Part shown: positions 53,801-63,042 of the stretch, one piece after another
How positions within the stretch are numbered: position 1 is the stretch's first letter
Layout of the letters: each line of letters opens with the position of its first letter
Assembly (NCBI GenBank): GCA_043228905.1
Contig: JBHGNT010000004.1
Span: 10,664,001-10,728,000 of the forward strand
Reading direction: 5' to 3'
Length of the DNA: 64,000 nt
Source: Azolla caroliniana
Taxonomy: Eukaryota; Polypodiophyta
The notes under the pieces: model-generated
The model's database searches: none
Told to the model about the DNA's origin: nothing
The model's input: only the letters and a program-made list of their open reading frames with translations
Program-made: the position numbers and the translations under genes

Positions 53801-55277
53801 CAAGTACACAATAAAATAACGTAGAACAAGACAACTCAGATATTGATGGACACGAGGAAACAATCGAGAGGGATTGTTTTTTTACACATTGAATAAAATG
53901 CGTACAATCGTTCAGTACAAAAGAAATGGAATGATGAACCCAATCAATAAATAAAGAAGAGTTTTTATTATAAAACCAGGGATAACCCAGTATTACATCG
54001 GTGGTACAAAGATTCATTACATGGAAGTGTACTTCCTCTATATAAGTATCAATAGAAATTCCTAATGAATGAATCGCCCCGTTGATGTATTGTACTCTTC
54101 CATCAGCCAAGTGCACCGTGTAGGTGTGATCACTTACGGTGGGTTGGATTCCCCATATCTGAACCAAACGATCATTCACAAAATTGTGTGAGCTTCCCGA
54201 ATCAAATAAAAATTGTACGGGAGATCCATTGATATACCCGTTTGCACGTAGTAAATCATTGGGACCCAATACATAGTGAGGGAAAGAACATTGACAATTA
54301 CTTAAATGATGTGTATAGACCTGAAGGACATTAGGAATCTGACCTTTATGGTCTGCAGCTTTAGCTTTGTTGTCGTGCTCTTTCCGTTGGAGCTTTCGAC
54401 ATTGATCTTTTGTATGACCCTTCTTTTTGCAGAATACACAAAAAGGATGTTGTCGCTTACAATCGCGATCCAGGAATTCGTTGGGTGTCTTGCGTTTCCC
54501 AACAAATTGCGACTGCTTAGTCCCGGGCGCTTCGTTGGGTTTGTTATGGTCCTTCTTCGAAGTGCGTTGATAGCGAAGAACTATTTCAACGGCCTCTTCG
54601 AAGGATTTTGGATCCTTATCGTGCACTATCCAGTGATAGTCCGAATTGGGGATGCCATTGACAAAGCAAGCTATCAACCAATTGTCCCCTTCTAGACCCG
54701 ATTTTTGGATTTGGGTTCTAGCATGGTGAACATAGTCTTCTAGCGAGGAAAATTTCCTGCTAGAGAGGTTCATTAAAGCTTGTGCTGCCTCGGTTCGAGA
54801 GGGAGGTTGCAGAAATTGGCCCTTAAAAACCGTGACAAAATCTGTCCAGGTATCGGGCAATTTCCCCATAGTACGGAGGCCACGCCACCAGGCGGCGGCC
54901 TTACCCCCAAGTTCTCGGCCGACATATGCAATCTTCGTACTATCTGGCGTGGGATAGAGCTCAAAATGAGACTCCCATCGTCCCAGCCATGTGCAGATTG
55001 CTTCTTCGGTTCTTTCCTTTTTGTCTCCCGTAAATGGCTTAACGACAAATGATGGTTCACCTTGTCGCTCATCAGGTCTATTAGTCTCACGTTGTAGACT
55101 AATGACACGTGCCTCAAGAGCACTCTGAGATTGCCGAAGTTCGGTCATCTGTTGAGCGGTGAAACTAAGGTATTGGGTTATTTGTGCCAAATACATCTCA
55201 GTGGACATTTGTCCAGGAGGATTCCCTTGAGTTCCTTCCGCTTGAGCGGATGACATCGGGTCGTTAATTTGAGCCAT
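50844..55277 (-). CDS. Chromovirus G gag-pol polyprotein with chromodomain, intact (1477 aa)
   Basis: ATG at 55277 ([15 protein letters not shown]); the stop lies just inside the 3' LTR. Domains: gag (about residues 75-235, [18 protein letters not shown]), zinc knuckle [14 protein letters not shown] (280-293), protease with Asp359 ([10 protein letters not shown]), RT with FLDDILVYS (catalytic D707, D708), RNase H ([14 protein letters not shown], about 870), integrase zinc finger ([10 protein letters not shown]...CHQCQ, about 1068-1105) and core D1119, D1180, E1216 (D,D-35-E). The C-terminal chromodomain is at about 1413-1460 ([11 protein letters not shown]...FKIKWMDK...ATWERENTL). Chromodomains are thought to steer integration to marked chromatin. 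All key residues checked are present. The stop and polypurine tract overlap the end of the gene, a compact layout. Confidence 0.97.
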   Translation of the reverse strand: MAQINDPMSSAQAEGTQGNPPGQMSTEMYLAQITQYLSFTAQQMTELRQSQSALEARVISLQRETNRPDERQGEPSFVVKPFTGDKKERTEEAICTWLGRWESHFELYPTPDSTKIAYVGRELGGKAAAWWRGLRTMGKLPDTWTDFVTVFKGQFLQPPSRTEAAQALMNLSSRKFSSLEDYVHHARTQIQKSGLEGDNWLIACFVNGIPNSDYHWIVHDKDPKSFEEAVEIVLRYQRTSKKDHNKPNEAPGTKQSQFVGKRKTPNEFLDRDCKRQHPFCVFCKKKGHTKDQCRKLQRKEHDNKAKAADHKGQIPNVLQVYTHHLSNCQCSFPHYVLGPNDLLRANGYINGSPVQFLFDSGSSHNFVNDRLVQIWGIQPTVSDHTYTVHLADGRVQYINGAIHSLGISIDTYIEEVHFHVMNLCTTDVILGYPWFYNKNSSLFIDWVHHSISFVLNDCTHFIQCVKKQSLSIVSSCPSISELSCSTLFYCVLDPDIHVYNIDNVPIQLTYFEQQQLDEILNDFHDVFPSELPDGLPPKRNIDHRIDIVPGVAPISIPPYRLSRFEEDEVSKQLKDYLRMGYIRYSKSPWGAPVLLVKKKEGTWRMCINYRRLNKVTIKNSYPLPRADDLIDRLQGARYFTKLDLRTGYHQIRISEDDVPKTAFRTRYGHYEFLIMPFGLTNAPATFQQEMNDIFREQLGKFVVIFLDDILVYSRTLQEHARHVRFVLQTLRDKQFYVKISKCEFFKKSITYLGHLITERGVEIDPSRIEKIKLWPTLRNIREVRSFLGFVGFLRKSLRNYSQLTMPFTDLLKGQTRKSTKPIVWNATLDLAFKELKDLVCKAPSLLLPDPSKPFEVETDASDYAIGAVLYQDGKPIAFESKKLDSAQCRYTVQEKELFAVIHALKTWRHYLYGNHFVVTTDHESLKYFCDQQDLKGRKARWADLIQDFDFSIRYRKGSMNIVADALSRIREVNTLSFTEISSDLYDHLRGKYPDDSYFAKYWARVESGTDTTISLKEYFHIANGLLYRNGKVCVPDLPEVKKRILFECHDAPSAGHPGIHRTLVLISTQFYWPKMRPDIHSYVTKCHQCQVNKAERLKAAGLLHPLDIPNNKWESISMDFIVSLPRTQKGHDAIWVVVDRLTKMARFIATKTTVTAPELAYQFVDELFRFYGLPMDIVSDRDPKFTSDFWTQVFKKLETTLSMSSTDHPQSDGQTERVNQIIEDMLRAYVGAKPTKWERYLPILEFAYNSSKHTSTGYSPFMLMYGFQPRAPIDVNIHHDELRSTQNFLRDMQDMLHIARDNIKTAQDRARFYADHHRQPRVFNPGQKVFLRVPHNSKTLSTGKCAKLAPRFCGPFTVLKRIGSSAYRLALPDGVGIHPVFHVSRLKELLGSGDNTVTTETLVTSEELSSKPHVPERILDVKTKKLRTKEIREFKIKWMDKSIKDATWERENTLRTNFPNFPLQECNVLKRGSMLRA

Positions 55278-56964
55278 TAAAGATTATTTCTGGAAAAGAA
55301 ATAGGATAAGGTCAGAGATATAGTCATAACATCTTGTCGTGATGTAAACATATCATGGGCGAGCATTAATCGATATCATTATCTCACGTCAATACCCCTC
55401 TAGACGTATGAGATGAGGTTCAAGATCAGGTTACTATGGTAACACAAAGGTGTTTTAAAAACCATGGGGGTGACAAATAAATGTCTTTCCCTGATCTCTA
55501 TATCAATTTTTTCATGGTGGCTCCCCGAGGCTCAACCATGTATGTTCGCGTCATGAATAGTTTATACACGAAAAAAAATGTTAACAATAAACTATGTTTC
55601 GGTGCCCACATAAGTGGTTTCGGCTCTTTAAGTCCTATTACGAGGACCCCGAGGTGCACTTAGACCTTAAGTCTAAACATGTGTTATAGTCATATGTATC
55701 AAGGATGTTGTATGGTCTTGGTCATATTTGAACTCGAGACCTCGAGAACAAATACATTAAACACTTGAGCCAACCTAGTAAGTTGCTCTTCTCGAATGCT
55801 TAATGTTTGATGCGTAAAAGAGATATGCGAGGCAATTGATCATATACGTTTTTTTAAAAGAACATATATGTCAAGGTCCTTATTTCGCCCTCATTTACCA
55901 AAACTATGTTGATACGTTACCTAACCTCAAGTCTCGTAATTACGATGGCATATGCCAAAGGGCAACCTAATGGTCAAGCCAAATGAGCCCTCGTTTCGTA
56001 GTAGGCTCACGTGGGCCATCACATGGTCACGTCATTACGAATGCCTCTCGTAAGAACGAGCTCATGGTGGCATCGTATCCATGTAACGAGGGAGGGATGT
56101 TGGATACGTGCGTCATTGGAGCGACCTCACTTGAAGTGGGTCAAGCCCTACGTACTCAACATCATTTTGGCTATTGCGTTTCTTTACGTAACGAAATCGA
56201 GGTCGTCAATGGGGTTATCAACAATAAAAAAATGTTGAAAAAGGGATGGTGACAACGCCATTCTCACAAAAATGTGAGGACGGCCACCAACATCCTTTTC
56301 CCGATCATGACAACTTTCGATATAATCACGTAATAACGAATATACACATATGGTTACTTATCACATATATACGATCAAATACGTATATATGTGACCACAT
56401 ATGCCTATATTCAACATATCGTTATAGTAAATAGCCACAAATGATGTGATCGAGATACGTAATCGAGGTATATACCTCTACGCACACGAAACATCCACAA
56501 ATAAGAGATCATCGTAATACGCAATGGAGGTATTGACCTCTTACGCATACGAGACCAAACGCATATCGTTTACAACAAATCAAGGTATTAAACTCATACG
56601 CAAACGTAACATATGTTCGTGAACGTAATACGTAATTGAGGTATTAACCTCGTACGCATACGACACTCATCACATATTATTAATATGTCAAACAAGGTAT
56701 TGACCTCGTGCACATATGTAAACGTTTTAAATAATCAATTAAAGACCACTACAACATCATTGACTTAATGAAAAAAATTACATATAAACTAAACACATGA
56801 TTAGATGGGAGAAGAGAGAATAGAAAGAAAAATTATGGAAAGAGTTACCGAAGTTCTTTGTTGATCGTTGTCTGGATCAAGGCCAACCGCACAACGATCG
56901 ATCAGCATCAATCAAAAGACAAATGAAAAACAAAGAAACATTAGTACAAAAATCTGATACCAAA
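55278..56964 (-). other. 1.7-kb leader of chromovirus G with repeated palindromes
   Basis: Untranslated stretch between the 5' LTR and gag-pol. At 56450-56725 it has five degenerate repeats of the form GAGGTATTNACCTCGTACGCATACGA, about 45-70 bp apart; the first contains the perfect palindrome GAGGTATATACCTC (about 56464-56477). Small ORFs (for example 55983-56252) show no recognisable domain. The rest is AT-rich without visible features. Confidence 0.75.
56951..56964 (-). other. Primer binding site of chromovirus G
   Basis: Minus-strand TTTGGTATCAGATT directly follows the LTR end; tRNA-Met type as usual for chromoviruses. Confidence 0.85.
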
Positions 56965-57418
56965 TATTATAGATCATAGTACTAATGTAAGCTTAAGATA
57001 AGGATAATGAAAGATAGATAGAAAGGAGAAAGAGAAAGAAGGGTGCCGATCCACCCGACCACCCCCGAGCGAAGGGATCGAGACGGACTCGAGCCTCGAT
57101 CGGCGTCCCATACCACCGCCGTGGCGTCGAGTCGTACCTGGTGCTGGCGCGCTCGCTACAAGAGTTGACCCACCACACGAGCAGAGTCTCGATGTAGTCA
57201 AAAGATGATCAAATGAGGGTAGCTAGGCCTCTTATTTATAGCGAAACCCAAGGCCCCCAGGCAAGTTCACACTTGACCTAATGGGTTGTCTCAATCCCGA
57301 GGATTAAAAGTAATCCTCCCCTTCTTTACACTCTCATTTAACCCTCACACTTATCCACGTGTATAGAATACTACGGTAAATTCTTACCACGGGATATTAT
57401 ATGGTCATGCCCGTAACA
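56965..57418 (-). repeat. 5' LTR of chromovirus G
   Basis: 454 bp, one difference from 50404-50857. It contains a run of GA-rich sequence and no other notable repeat. Confidence 0.96.
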
Positions 57419-57423
57419 TACCT

Positions 57424-57713
57424 TCTGTAATATAGTACTATCTTCTCTGATTCCCTTGTCTGTGCAAATTGTCTACTGATTCGGTGTAGTACTCTGTTGG
57501 TAACTGTAGGCTAGTAAGCGTAGGGTAAGTGTGCATATGAGATCACACACTGGTGAGGTTCGGTTGTAGCCGTCTCCCTTTACACCCCAACGATATGCTT
57601 TGCTTTGTAAGCCTATTACGATTCATGCACATACGGATCTATTCCTTGCACCGCAATCACCTTGAAGTCTACCTCGAAGGACTAAGAGTAGACCGTGTTC
57701 CTAATCAGTAACA
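57424..57713 (+). repeat. 3' LTR of Gypsy B, second part
   Basis: Matches 8156-8445 and ends TCAGTAACA, followed by TSD TTCTT (57714-57718). Confidence 0.93.
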
Positions 57714-57718
57714 TTCTT

Positions 57719-57832
57719 CAGGTACCTAGATAGTTCATAGAGATTACAATAAAGTGTGTATACACACTTTTTCACACATCGTGCTTTTCTCCATAAGAAT
57801 TTGTTCACACAAGTTGAGCTTGATTCTCGACA
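57719..57832 (-). repeat. 5' LTR of Copia Z, outer part, with 20-bp palindrome
   Basis: Outer end of the Z LTR; the minus strand begins TGTCGAGAATCAAGCTCAAC. It contains the perfect palindrome AAAGTGTGTATACACACTTT (57751-57770). Host DNA starts at 57833. Confidence 0.75.
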
Positions 57833-58648
57833 AATCCAAATAGTTAAGGACACAATAACTATTCCTCAGTATCCGTTTATATACAAATATTCAGGTGGAT
57901 TTAAATTTCATAGATAGCAATAAGCCAAGGTTAGTAATAATATCCAAAGTTACAATAGGAAAACCCTTTTACATACGACATGAGGAAGTCAAGAGTAAGA
58001 TGAAACATTAAGTAGTGGGCATTGAATGGAAAGAATTTGCTCTAGTTTCAATGTGGCCTTCCATGCCTTTTGTTGTCGCTAATCTTTGACACACCCTCAT
58101 TTGACTAATTCTTCCCAAATTGTTGTTCACCCTCGAACCTCCTCCAACCAACAAAGTAGAATCCTTAGACACCACTCATGAAGAAGATGAAGAAACTCAA
58201 AAGCTTGGCAACAAAGTAGAAGAATTGCAACCGTAGCCACAACCCCAACCCCAACACAACCAAAAATCCAACTCAAAAATCGGAAGCGAAATTGGAAACC
58301 CTGAATTTCATAACCAAGAACTCTCCAACTCTTGTCCCAGCCTCCCCAACATCGTACTCGTAATCTAGGACCCCCACAATGCACATCAAAAGGATAGAAA
58401 GAAAAGAAAAAGCTCACAAATTCCAAATGGGGGGGAAGTTTGTCTCTTCTTCCTCCTTTTATTAGCTAAAACACGGAAATTATCTTCGATTTGTCTAAAA
58501 GAGTAAAGTAAGCTCTACGTGTTCGAGGCAACTGCTTTGGGTCTGGGATGTATATATGTACTTATAGTGCGGGGCTACATCCTTGCTCTGTGCAGGGAAC
58601 GACGAGAACGACGTAACAGCAGAGCTAGATCAATGCTCTGTGCGGGAA
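57833..58648. other. Intergenic region upstream of PPR gene 1
   Basis: No supported gene. A minus-strand frame at 58127-58426 has no homology I recognise. TGTATATATGTAC (about 58548) could be the TATA region of PPR gene 1. A 29-bp direct repeat (58584-58612 and 58634-58662, about 26 matches, period 50) spans the start codon: the first copy has ACG where the second has the ATG at 58649. Confidence 0.5.
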
Positions 58649-60934
58649 ATGACGAGAACGACACGCAAATTAGCATCAGAAAGGCATGATTTTATTCAGT
58701 TGCTCAATGTATGCACAGAGAAGAAGGACCTGTACTGCGGGATGCAACTACATGTTGATATTGTAAACAGAGGTTTACTGGTGGAAGAGAACGGCACCAT
58801 TTCTCTGGCCAATAAATTGATCCATATGTATGCAAGATGTGGTGAAATGGCCAAAGCACAAAATATCCATGATGACATGGTTGTGAGAAATGTGATCTCT
58901 TGGAATGCACTTATTTCAGGATATGTCCAGCAAGGAAAATCTCATAAAGCGTTGGATTGTCTTCTTCTCATGCAATGTGAGGGCCTCTCTCCTGATGCTT
59001 TTACCTTCTCCTGTATCCTGAAGGCTTGCGGATGTGTTGAAGATGTTGAAAAGGGCAAGGGAATACACCGTGATATTGTTAAAAGAGGTTTGTTACAGGG
59101 GAACATTGTGCTTGGCACTGCTTTGGTGGATATGTATGCTAAATGTGGTAACCTGTCTAAAGCGCAGCAGTTGCATGTTAATCTTTGTGCTCAAGACGTG
59201 GTAGCTTGGAATGCACTCATTGCTGGGCATGTCAAACATGGTCACGGCCATGAAGCATTGAATTGTTTCGAAAAACTTAAATGTGAGGGTATGTTTCCAG
59301 ATGCATTCACATTCACTTGCATCTTGAAAGCATGCGGAAGCACTAGAGCTGTCAACAAGGGGGAAACTGTGCACATCGAGATTATTAGTAGTGGCTTGAT
59401 AAAGGAAAATATTGTTCTTGGCAATGCTTTGGTGGATATGTATTCCAAATGTGGGGCCCATGCCAAAGCACAACAAGCGCATGACGAGCTTCCATTTCGA
59501 AATAATGCCTGTTGGAATTCATTAATTGCAGGTTATGCTCAAGAGCAGAAGGATTGTGAAGCAATGAATTGCTTCAAGAAGATGAAAGATGAGGGCGTTT
59601 CTCCAGATGCAATAACATTTGCTTGCATATTGAAGGTATGTGGCAACATGGGAGCTATCACTGAGGGAAAACAAATTCATGATGAGATTGTGTGTAGGAA
59701 TATGTTGAAGAATCATATTTCACTTGGCAATGCTTTGGTGGATATGTATGCAAAATGTGGTATGATTACAAGAGCACAACAAGTGCACAATAAGTTTAAT
59801 ATTCGGAATATCATTTCTTGGAATGCATTGATTGCAGGGTACGTCCGACAAGGACAAGGTCATGAAGCACTAAACTGTTTTGAACGAATGAAAGGTGAGG
59901 GCTTGATTCCTGATGAGATTACCTTTACCTGCATCTTGAATGCCTGCGGTACTGTGAAAGCTATTGAGAGGGGCAAACAAATACATGAGGAGGTGGTCAA
60001 AAAGGGCTTGCTAGGGAAAGATCCAGTGCTTGGCATCACTTTGGTAGATATGTATGCCAAATGCGGCTTGCTTGGAAAAGCACAGAAAGTGCATGATGAG
60101 CTTTGTACTCGAAATATAGTCTCTTGGTCTGCACTGATTGCAGGATATGCTCAACATGGTCAATGTCATGAAGCGTTGACCTGTCTAAAACAGATGCAAA
60201 CTGATGGTATCTCTCCAAACACCATTGTATTCACTTGCATCTTGAAAAGCTGCGGAAGTGCGGGGGCGATTGATAAGGGCAAACAAATTCATGATGTAAT
60301 AGTCAATAAAGGCTGGTTGGAGAAAGATCTTGCACTTGGAAATGCTCTGGTAGACATGTATGCCAAATGTGGTGCACTTTCAAATGCACACCAATTGCTG
60401 GATGAGCTTCATATTCGGGATGTGGTTTCTTGGAATACAGTTATAGGAGGCTATGCAGATCGAGGTTATGGCCATGAAGCATTGAATTGTTTTGAACACA
60501 TGGAAAGTGAGGGTCTCTCCCCTGACGGAGTTACGTTTCTATGTTTGCTGAATGCATGTAGCCATTCAGGACTACTGAGTGAGGCTGAAATGTACTTTGA
60601 TAAGATGATCAAGAAATATAGCATGACACCAAACTTAGAGCATTGCACTTGCATGGTTATCATTTTTGGGTGCGTGGGGAAGTTTGAGAAGGCTATGCTA
60701 GTTATTAAGAAGAAGATGCCATCTTTGGATTATCCTGCAATTTGGCTTGCATTATTAAGTGGTTGTAGGAAATGGGGATATGTGAACCTGGCAAGATTGG
60801 CTTTTGACTGGGTAGTACAACTAGATAACAATTGTGCCTCAGCCTATGTCCTTATGTCAAATATTTATGCAGCTGCTAATATGCCAGAGGATGTGAAGAA
60901 GGTTGAATCCATGATATTTAAAAACAGGATTTGA
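58649..60934 (+). CDS. PLS-class pentatricopeptide-repeat protein with E-like end (761 aa)
   Basis: Intron-less gene, ATG 58649 to TGA 60932-60934. The frame is open back to 58583 but has no earlier ATG. From residue 14 it consists of about 100-residue PLS modules, each with a LGNALVDMYAKCG block, a DVVSWNALIAGYVQ block and a HEALNCFEXMXXEGXSPDXXTFXCILKACG block. I count six complete modules, then a final one with VTFLCLLNACSHSGLLSEAEMYF. An E-like tail follows (AIWLALLSGCRKWGYVNLARLAFD, SAYVLMSNIYAAANMPEDVKKVESM), which stops without the DYW deaminase domain. Such proteins usually act in plastids or mitochondria in RNA editing, splicing or stability; those without DYW may need a partner. No clear transit peptide is visible, so the N-terminus may be incomplete. 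It is similar to PPR gene 2. Confidence 0.93.
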   Translation: MTRTTRKLASERHDFIQLLNVCTEKKDLYCGMQLHVDIVNRGLLVEENGTISLANKLIHMYARCGEMAKAQNIHDDMVVRNVISWNALISGYVQQGKSHKALDCLLLMQCEGLSPDAFTFSCILKACGCVEDVEKGKGIHRDIVKRGLLQGNIVLGTALVDMYAKCGNLSKAQQLHVNLCAQDVVAWNALIAGHVKHGHGHEALNCFEKLKCEGMFPDAFTFTCILKACGSTRAVNKGETVHIEIISSGLIKENIVLGNALVDMYSKCGAHAKAQQAHDELPFRNNACWNSLIAGYAQEQKDCEAMNCFKKMKDEGVSPDAITFACILKVCGNMGAITEGKQIHDEIVCRNMLKNHISLGNALVDMYAKCGMITRAQQVHNKFNIRNIISWNALIAGYVRQGQGHEALNCFERMKGEGLIPDEITFTCILNACGTVKAIERGKQIHEEVVKKGLLGKDPVLGITLVDMYAKCGLLGKAQKVHDELCTRNIVSWSALIAGYAQHGQCHEALTCLKQMQTDGISPNTIVFTCILKSCGSAGAIDKGKQIHDVIVNKGWLEKDLALGNALVDMYAKCGALSNAHQLLDELHIRDVVSWNTVIGGYADRGYGHEALNCFEHMESEGLSPDGVTFLCLLNACSHSGLLSEAEMYFDKMIKKYSMTPNLEHCTCMVIIFGCVGKFEKAMLVIKKKMPSLDYPAIWLALLSGCRKWGYVNLARLAFDWVVQLDNNCASAYVLMSNIYAAANMPEDVKKVESMIFKNRI

Positions 60935-63042
60935 AGGAACCCAAACGATGCCCAATGGGATCTGATACAAGAAGTGCTAATGCTCCACAAGCATGTGCAC
61001 CATTATCAAAGAAAAAGATATGTGTGAAGATCAAAGGTATGACTCCAAAACATGACATCTGAAATGCTGAAGAAAAGCTATTGCTTGATAGCAGGATATA
61101 TGGTCAGCGTGGGCTCAGTGATTAATGTCTGAGAACAATTTAACTTGATGCAAGATGATTAATGCCTGAGAACAATTTAACTTGATGCAAGATGAGGGAG
61201 TTGATCTGCTGGCTATGATTAAAAGGTAGTAGTACTTTAAACCAAGGTAAGGAGTTCCATTAATAACTTGGTTGAACTGCCACAAAGGCAGCATAAACTT
61301 TCATTTCTGTGGGGTTTATTATTAGAACTGCCTAGGCAACATGGAATTGCATTTGTTTATAACGCCGCATATGTCAGTGGTTACATAATTGGAAGCCATT
61401 GTGTGGAAATAATGCATGTGTTACAATCTGCCATAGCAACACTACAGGTATGCATAGCCAGTTCTCCATGAAGATCAGTTCTTTGGCTAAAGCCCGTACT
61501 ACCATTGTCTACTTCTCGTCTGTAACTCTGTTAGACCTCCAATCCATCAAAAACGATTGGGATACCCACTATGCAAAGCATCTCGACCACCCTGCCATAT
61601 TTCTATTAAAGTCTTGACATCATGGATGTGGTTGAGGATTTGTTTATGGTGGTGGTTGTGATGAAGGCACTTTTCACACCACGAGTGAACATTTGCATCA
61701 TTCTTTGAGCATTTAAGGGTGGAAGAAAACCGCCTAAAATGCTATATTTTAAACCAGGAACAATCAGCAAATAAGATGCTGTCATAACCCTTTTACACTT
61801 ATTTGCATTTAATTGGGCATTAAAGCAATAGCTAGAAAAAGCAATAGCTAGAAAAAGCTTTAAGGCTAGTGATATGGAGTTAAATCCGTCTTGGCACAAT
61901 TCTTGTATGTGCTTGATTCAAGATATTTTTGGTCAACCATTATACACGGGGAAACATTTGGTCCAGCATTTGTCGCTTGCCTGCCATGCATTTTAGCAAT
62001 CAATTGTTATAATGCTTTTCCAAGGCTTCCTTTGCACCTTGTAAACCCAGCCTTGCCTAATGTTTAACTAGAAGAGGCACTTACATATAAGTGTAAACTT
62101 GAGGTCCCTCGGCATGCAATACAGTAATAATAATAATTATTCTTTCACTTATATTTTCTCTGCCAATTAATACAGTTAAAAGCCGTTGCTAACTTTTGCA
62201 AAATAGTATTGAATGCTGTAAAACGTGAGTGTGTAATTTTGTGAATAAATTAGCCATACTACATAAGATTTCACTATCCATATTCTCCCCACTAGAAAAT
62301 GTCAAATAACTTGCACAAACTAAAATTATCTTTCTTTTTCATGAAACAGGGTTAAATCCAATATTGTGAGCACACAAATGTTGAGATGAAACATTTTTTT
62401 CTGTGTTTTAAAATTGAGCAGGTGTATGCAGTCACATATGTATGCAAACCCGCAATAGAGGCCATTTATCAAGAATAGAATTGGGATTAGAAACCCCTTT
62501 TTCCGAGGTCATCATTAACTGACAAGAATGGACAAAAAGTTGCAGCAAACGTTGGAACTTACATGGTTAGGCTCTACTTGAATTCAGTGATTCTCAAGTC
62601 ATGCCATGTGTAGATTGTTCACATTCCACGGCAAAATAAAGAAGAAAATGTCTAGATTGTCATAACTTCACAAGAAGAAAATGTCTAGATTCGGATGGAT
62701 GGATCAATAATCACTCATAATTCTCTTAATGTTTGTCATATCCAAGGTCATGATGACGAAGCACGTTCTGATGGAATTGATGTTATTGTTCCTCTGCTTA
62801 CTCACTGGAATGCGTCCCACGTCAGTTTAGCGCAACATATTGATGAAAGCGCTCATCTATCTCAATATGTACTGTTCGTCATCAAACCTCTAAAAATGCC
62901 TAAACAATAGAGCATAATTCATTGCACAATGGGTCATATCCTCCCATCATAAGGCCGTCTGCAAATTGCAAGATTGGAAACACAGCATGCTGAATGCACA
63001 GATGGAGATCCTAAATGTGCCGCTGAAAGGAACAGAAGCACC
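60935..63042. other. Spacer between the two PPR genes
   Basis: About 2.1 kb, AT-rich, no convincing gene. It holds a 37-bp tandem duplication (61122-61158 and 61159-61195, one mismatch) and a 16-bp unit in tandem (about 61823-61858, AGCAATAGCTAGAAAA). Part is presumably the 3' untranslated region of PPR gene 1 and the promoter of PPR gene 2. The short open frames have no recognisable content. Confidence 0.6.

Larger units (their letters stand above)
50404..57418 (-). mobile_element. Chromovirus (Ty3/Gypsy) element G, intact and very recent
   Basis: Minus-strand Gypsy in the 3' LTR of B with perfect TSD TACCT (50399-50403 and 57419-57423). LTRs of 454 bp (56965-57418 as 5', 50404-50857 as 3') differ by eye at one base (GCGCACTCG versus GCGCGCTCG). 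Primer site TTTGGTATCAGATT on the minus strand (56951-56964), polypurine tract AAAGAGGGGGAGTA (50858-50871), one open gag-pol, and a 1.7-kb leader. On its own strand the LTR starts TGTTACGGGC but ends CTATAATA, so the termini are TG...TA instead of TG...CA in both LTRs. Confidence 0.97.
7991..57713 (+). mobile_element. Ty3/Gypsy element B, gag-less, inserted in LTR of Z
   Basis: Gypsy element with perfect TSD TTCTT (7986-7990 and 57714-57718). The 5' LTR is 7991-8445; the 3' LTR is 50239-50403 plus 57424-57713, interrupted by element G. Both LTRs are 455 bp. Internal pieces are an antisense tRNA-Arg-like primer region (8450-8527), partial RT (8533-9459), RNase H and integrase (14384-16104), and an accessory ORF (16454-17435 plus 48547-50191). 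Gag, protease and the start of RT are missing, so B could not move alone. It is related to Gypsy I. C, D and G are nested in it. Confidence 0.93.
1..57832 (-). mobile_element. Copia element Z, old host of the whole nest (left end outside window)
   Basis: Minus-strand Ty1/Copia element that contains every other element in the window. Its pieces are: gag C-terminal half (about 181-670), gag N-terminal half (6983-7304), primer site (7408-7419), and a 5' LTR cut in two by element B (7425-7990 and 57719-57832). Read on the minus strand the LTR begins TGTCGAGAATC and ends TTTCA. The bases just outside it at 57833-57837 (AATCC) are one half of the expected TSD; the other half and the 3' LTR lie off the left edge. 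Gag has many stops, so Z is long dead. Its LTR start resembles that of element D (TGTTGAGAATC). Confidence 0.8.

Noticed and set aside
55983-56252. 89-codon frame in the leader of chromovirus G
   Set aside because: It is antisense to the element and has no domain or conserved start context that I can support.
58127-58426. 99-codon minus-strand frame upstream of PPR gene 1
   Set aside because: No recognisable domain, and lies in a probable promoter or leader region.
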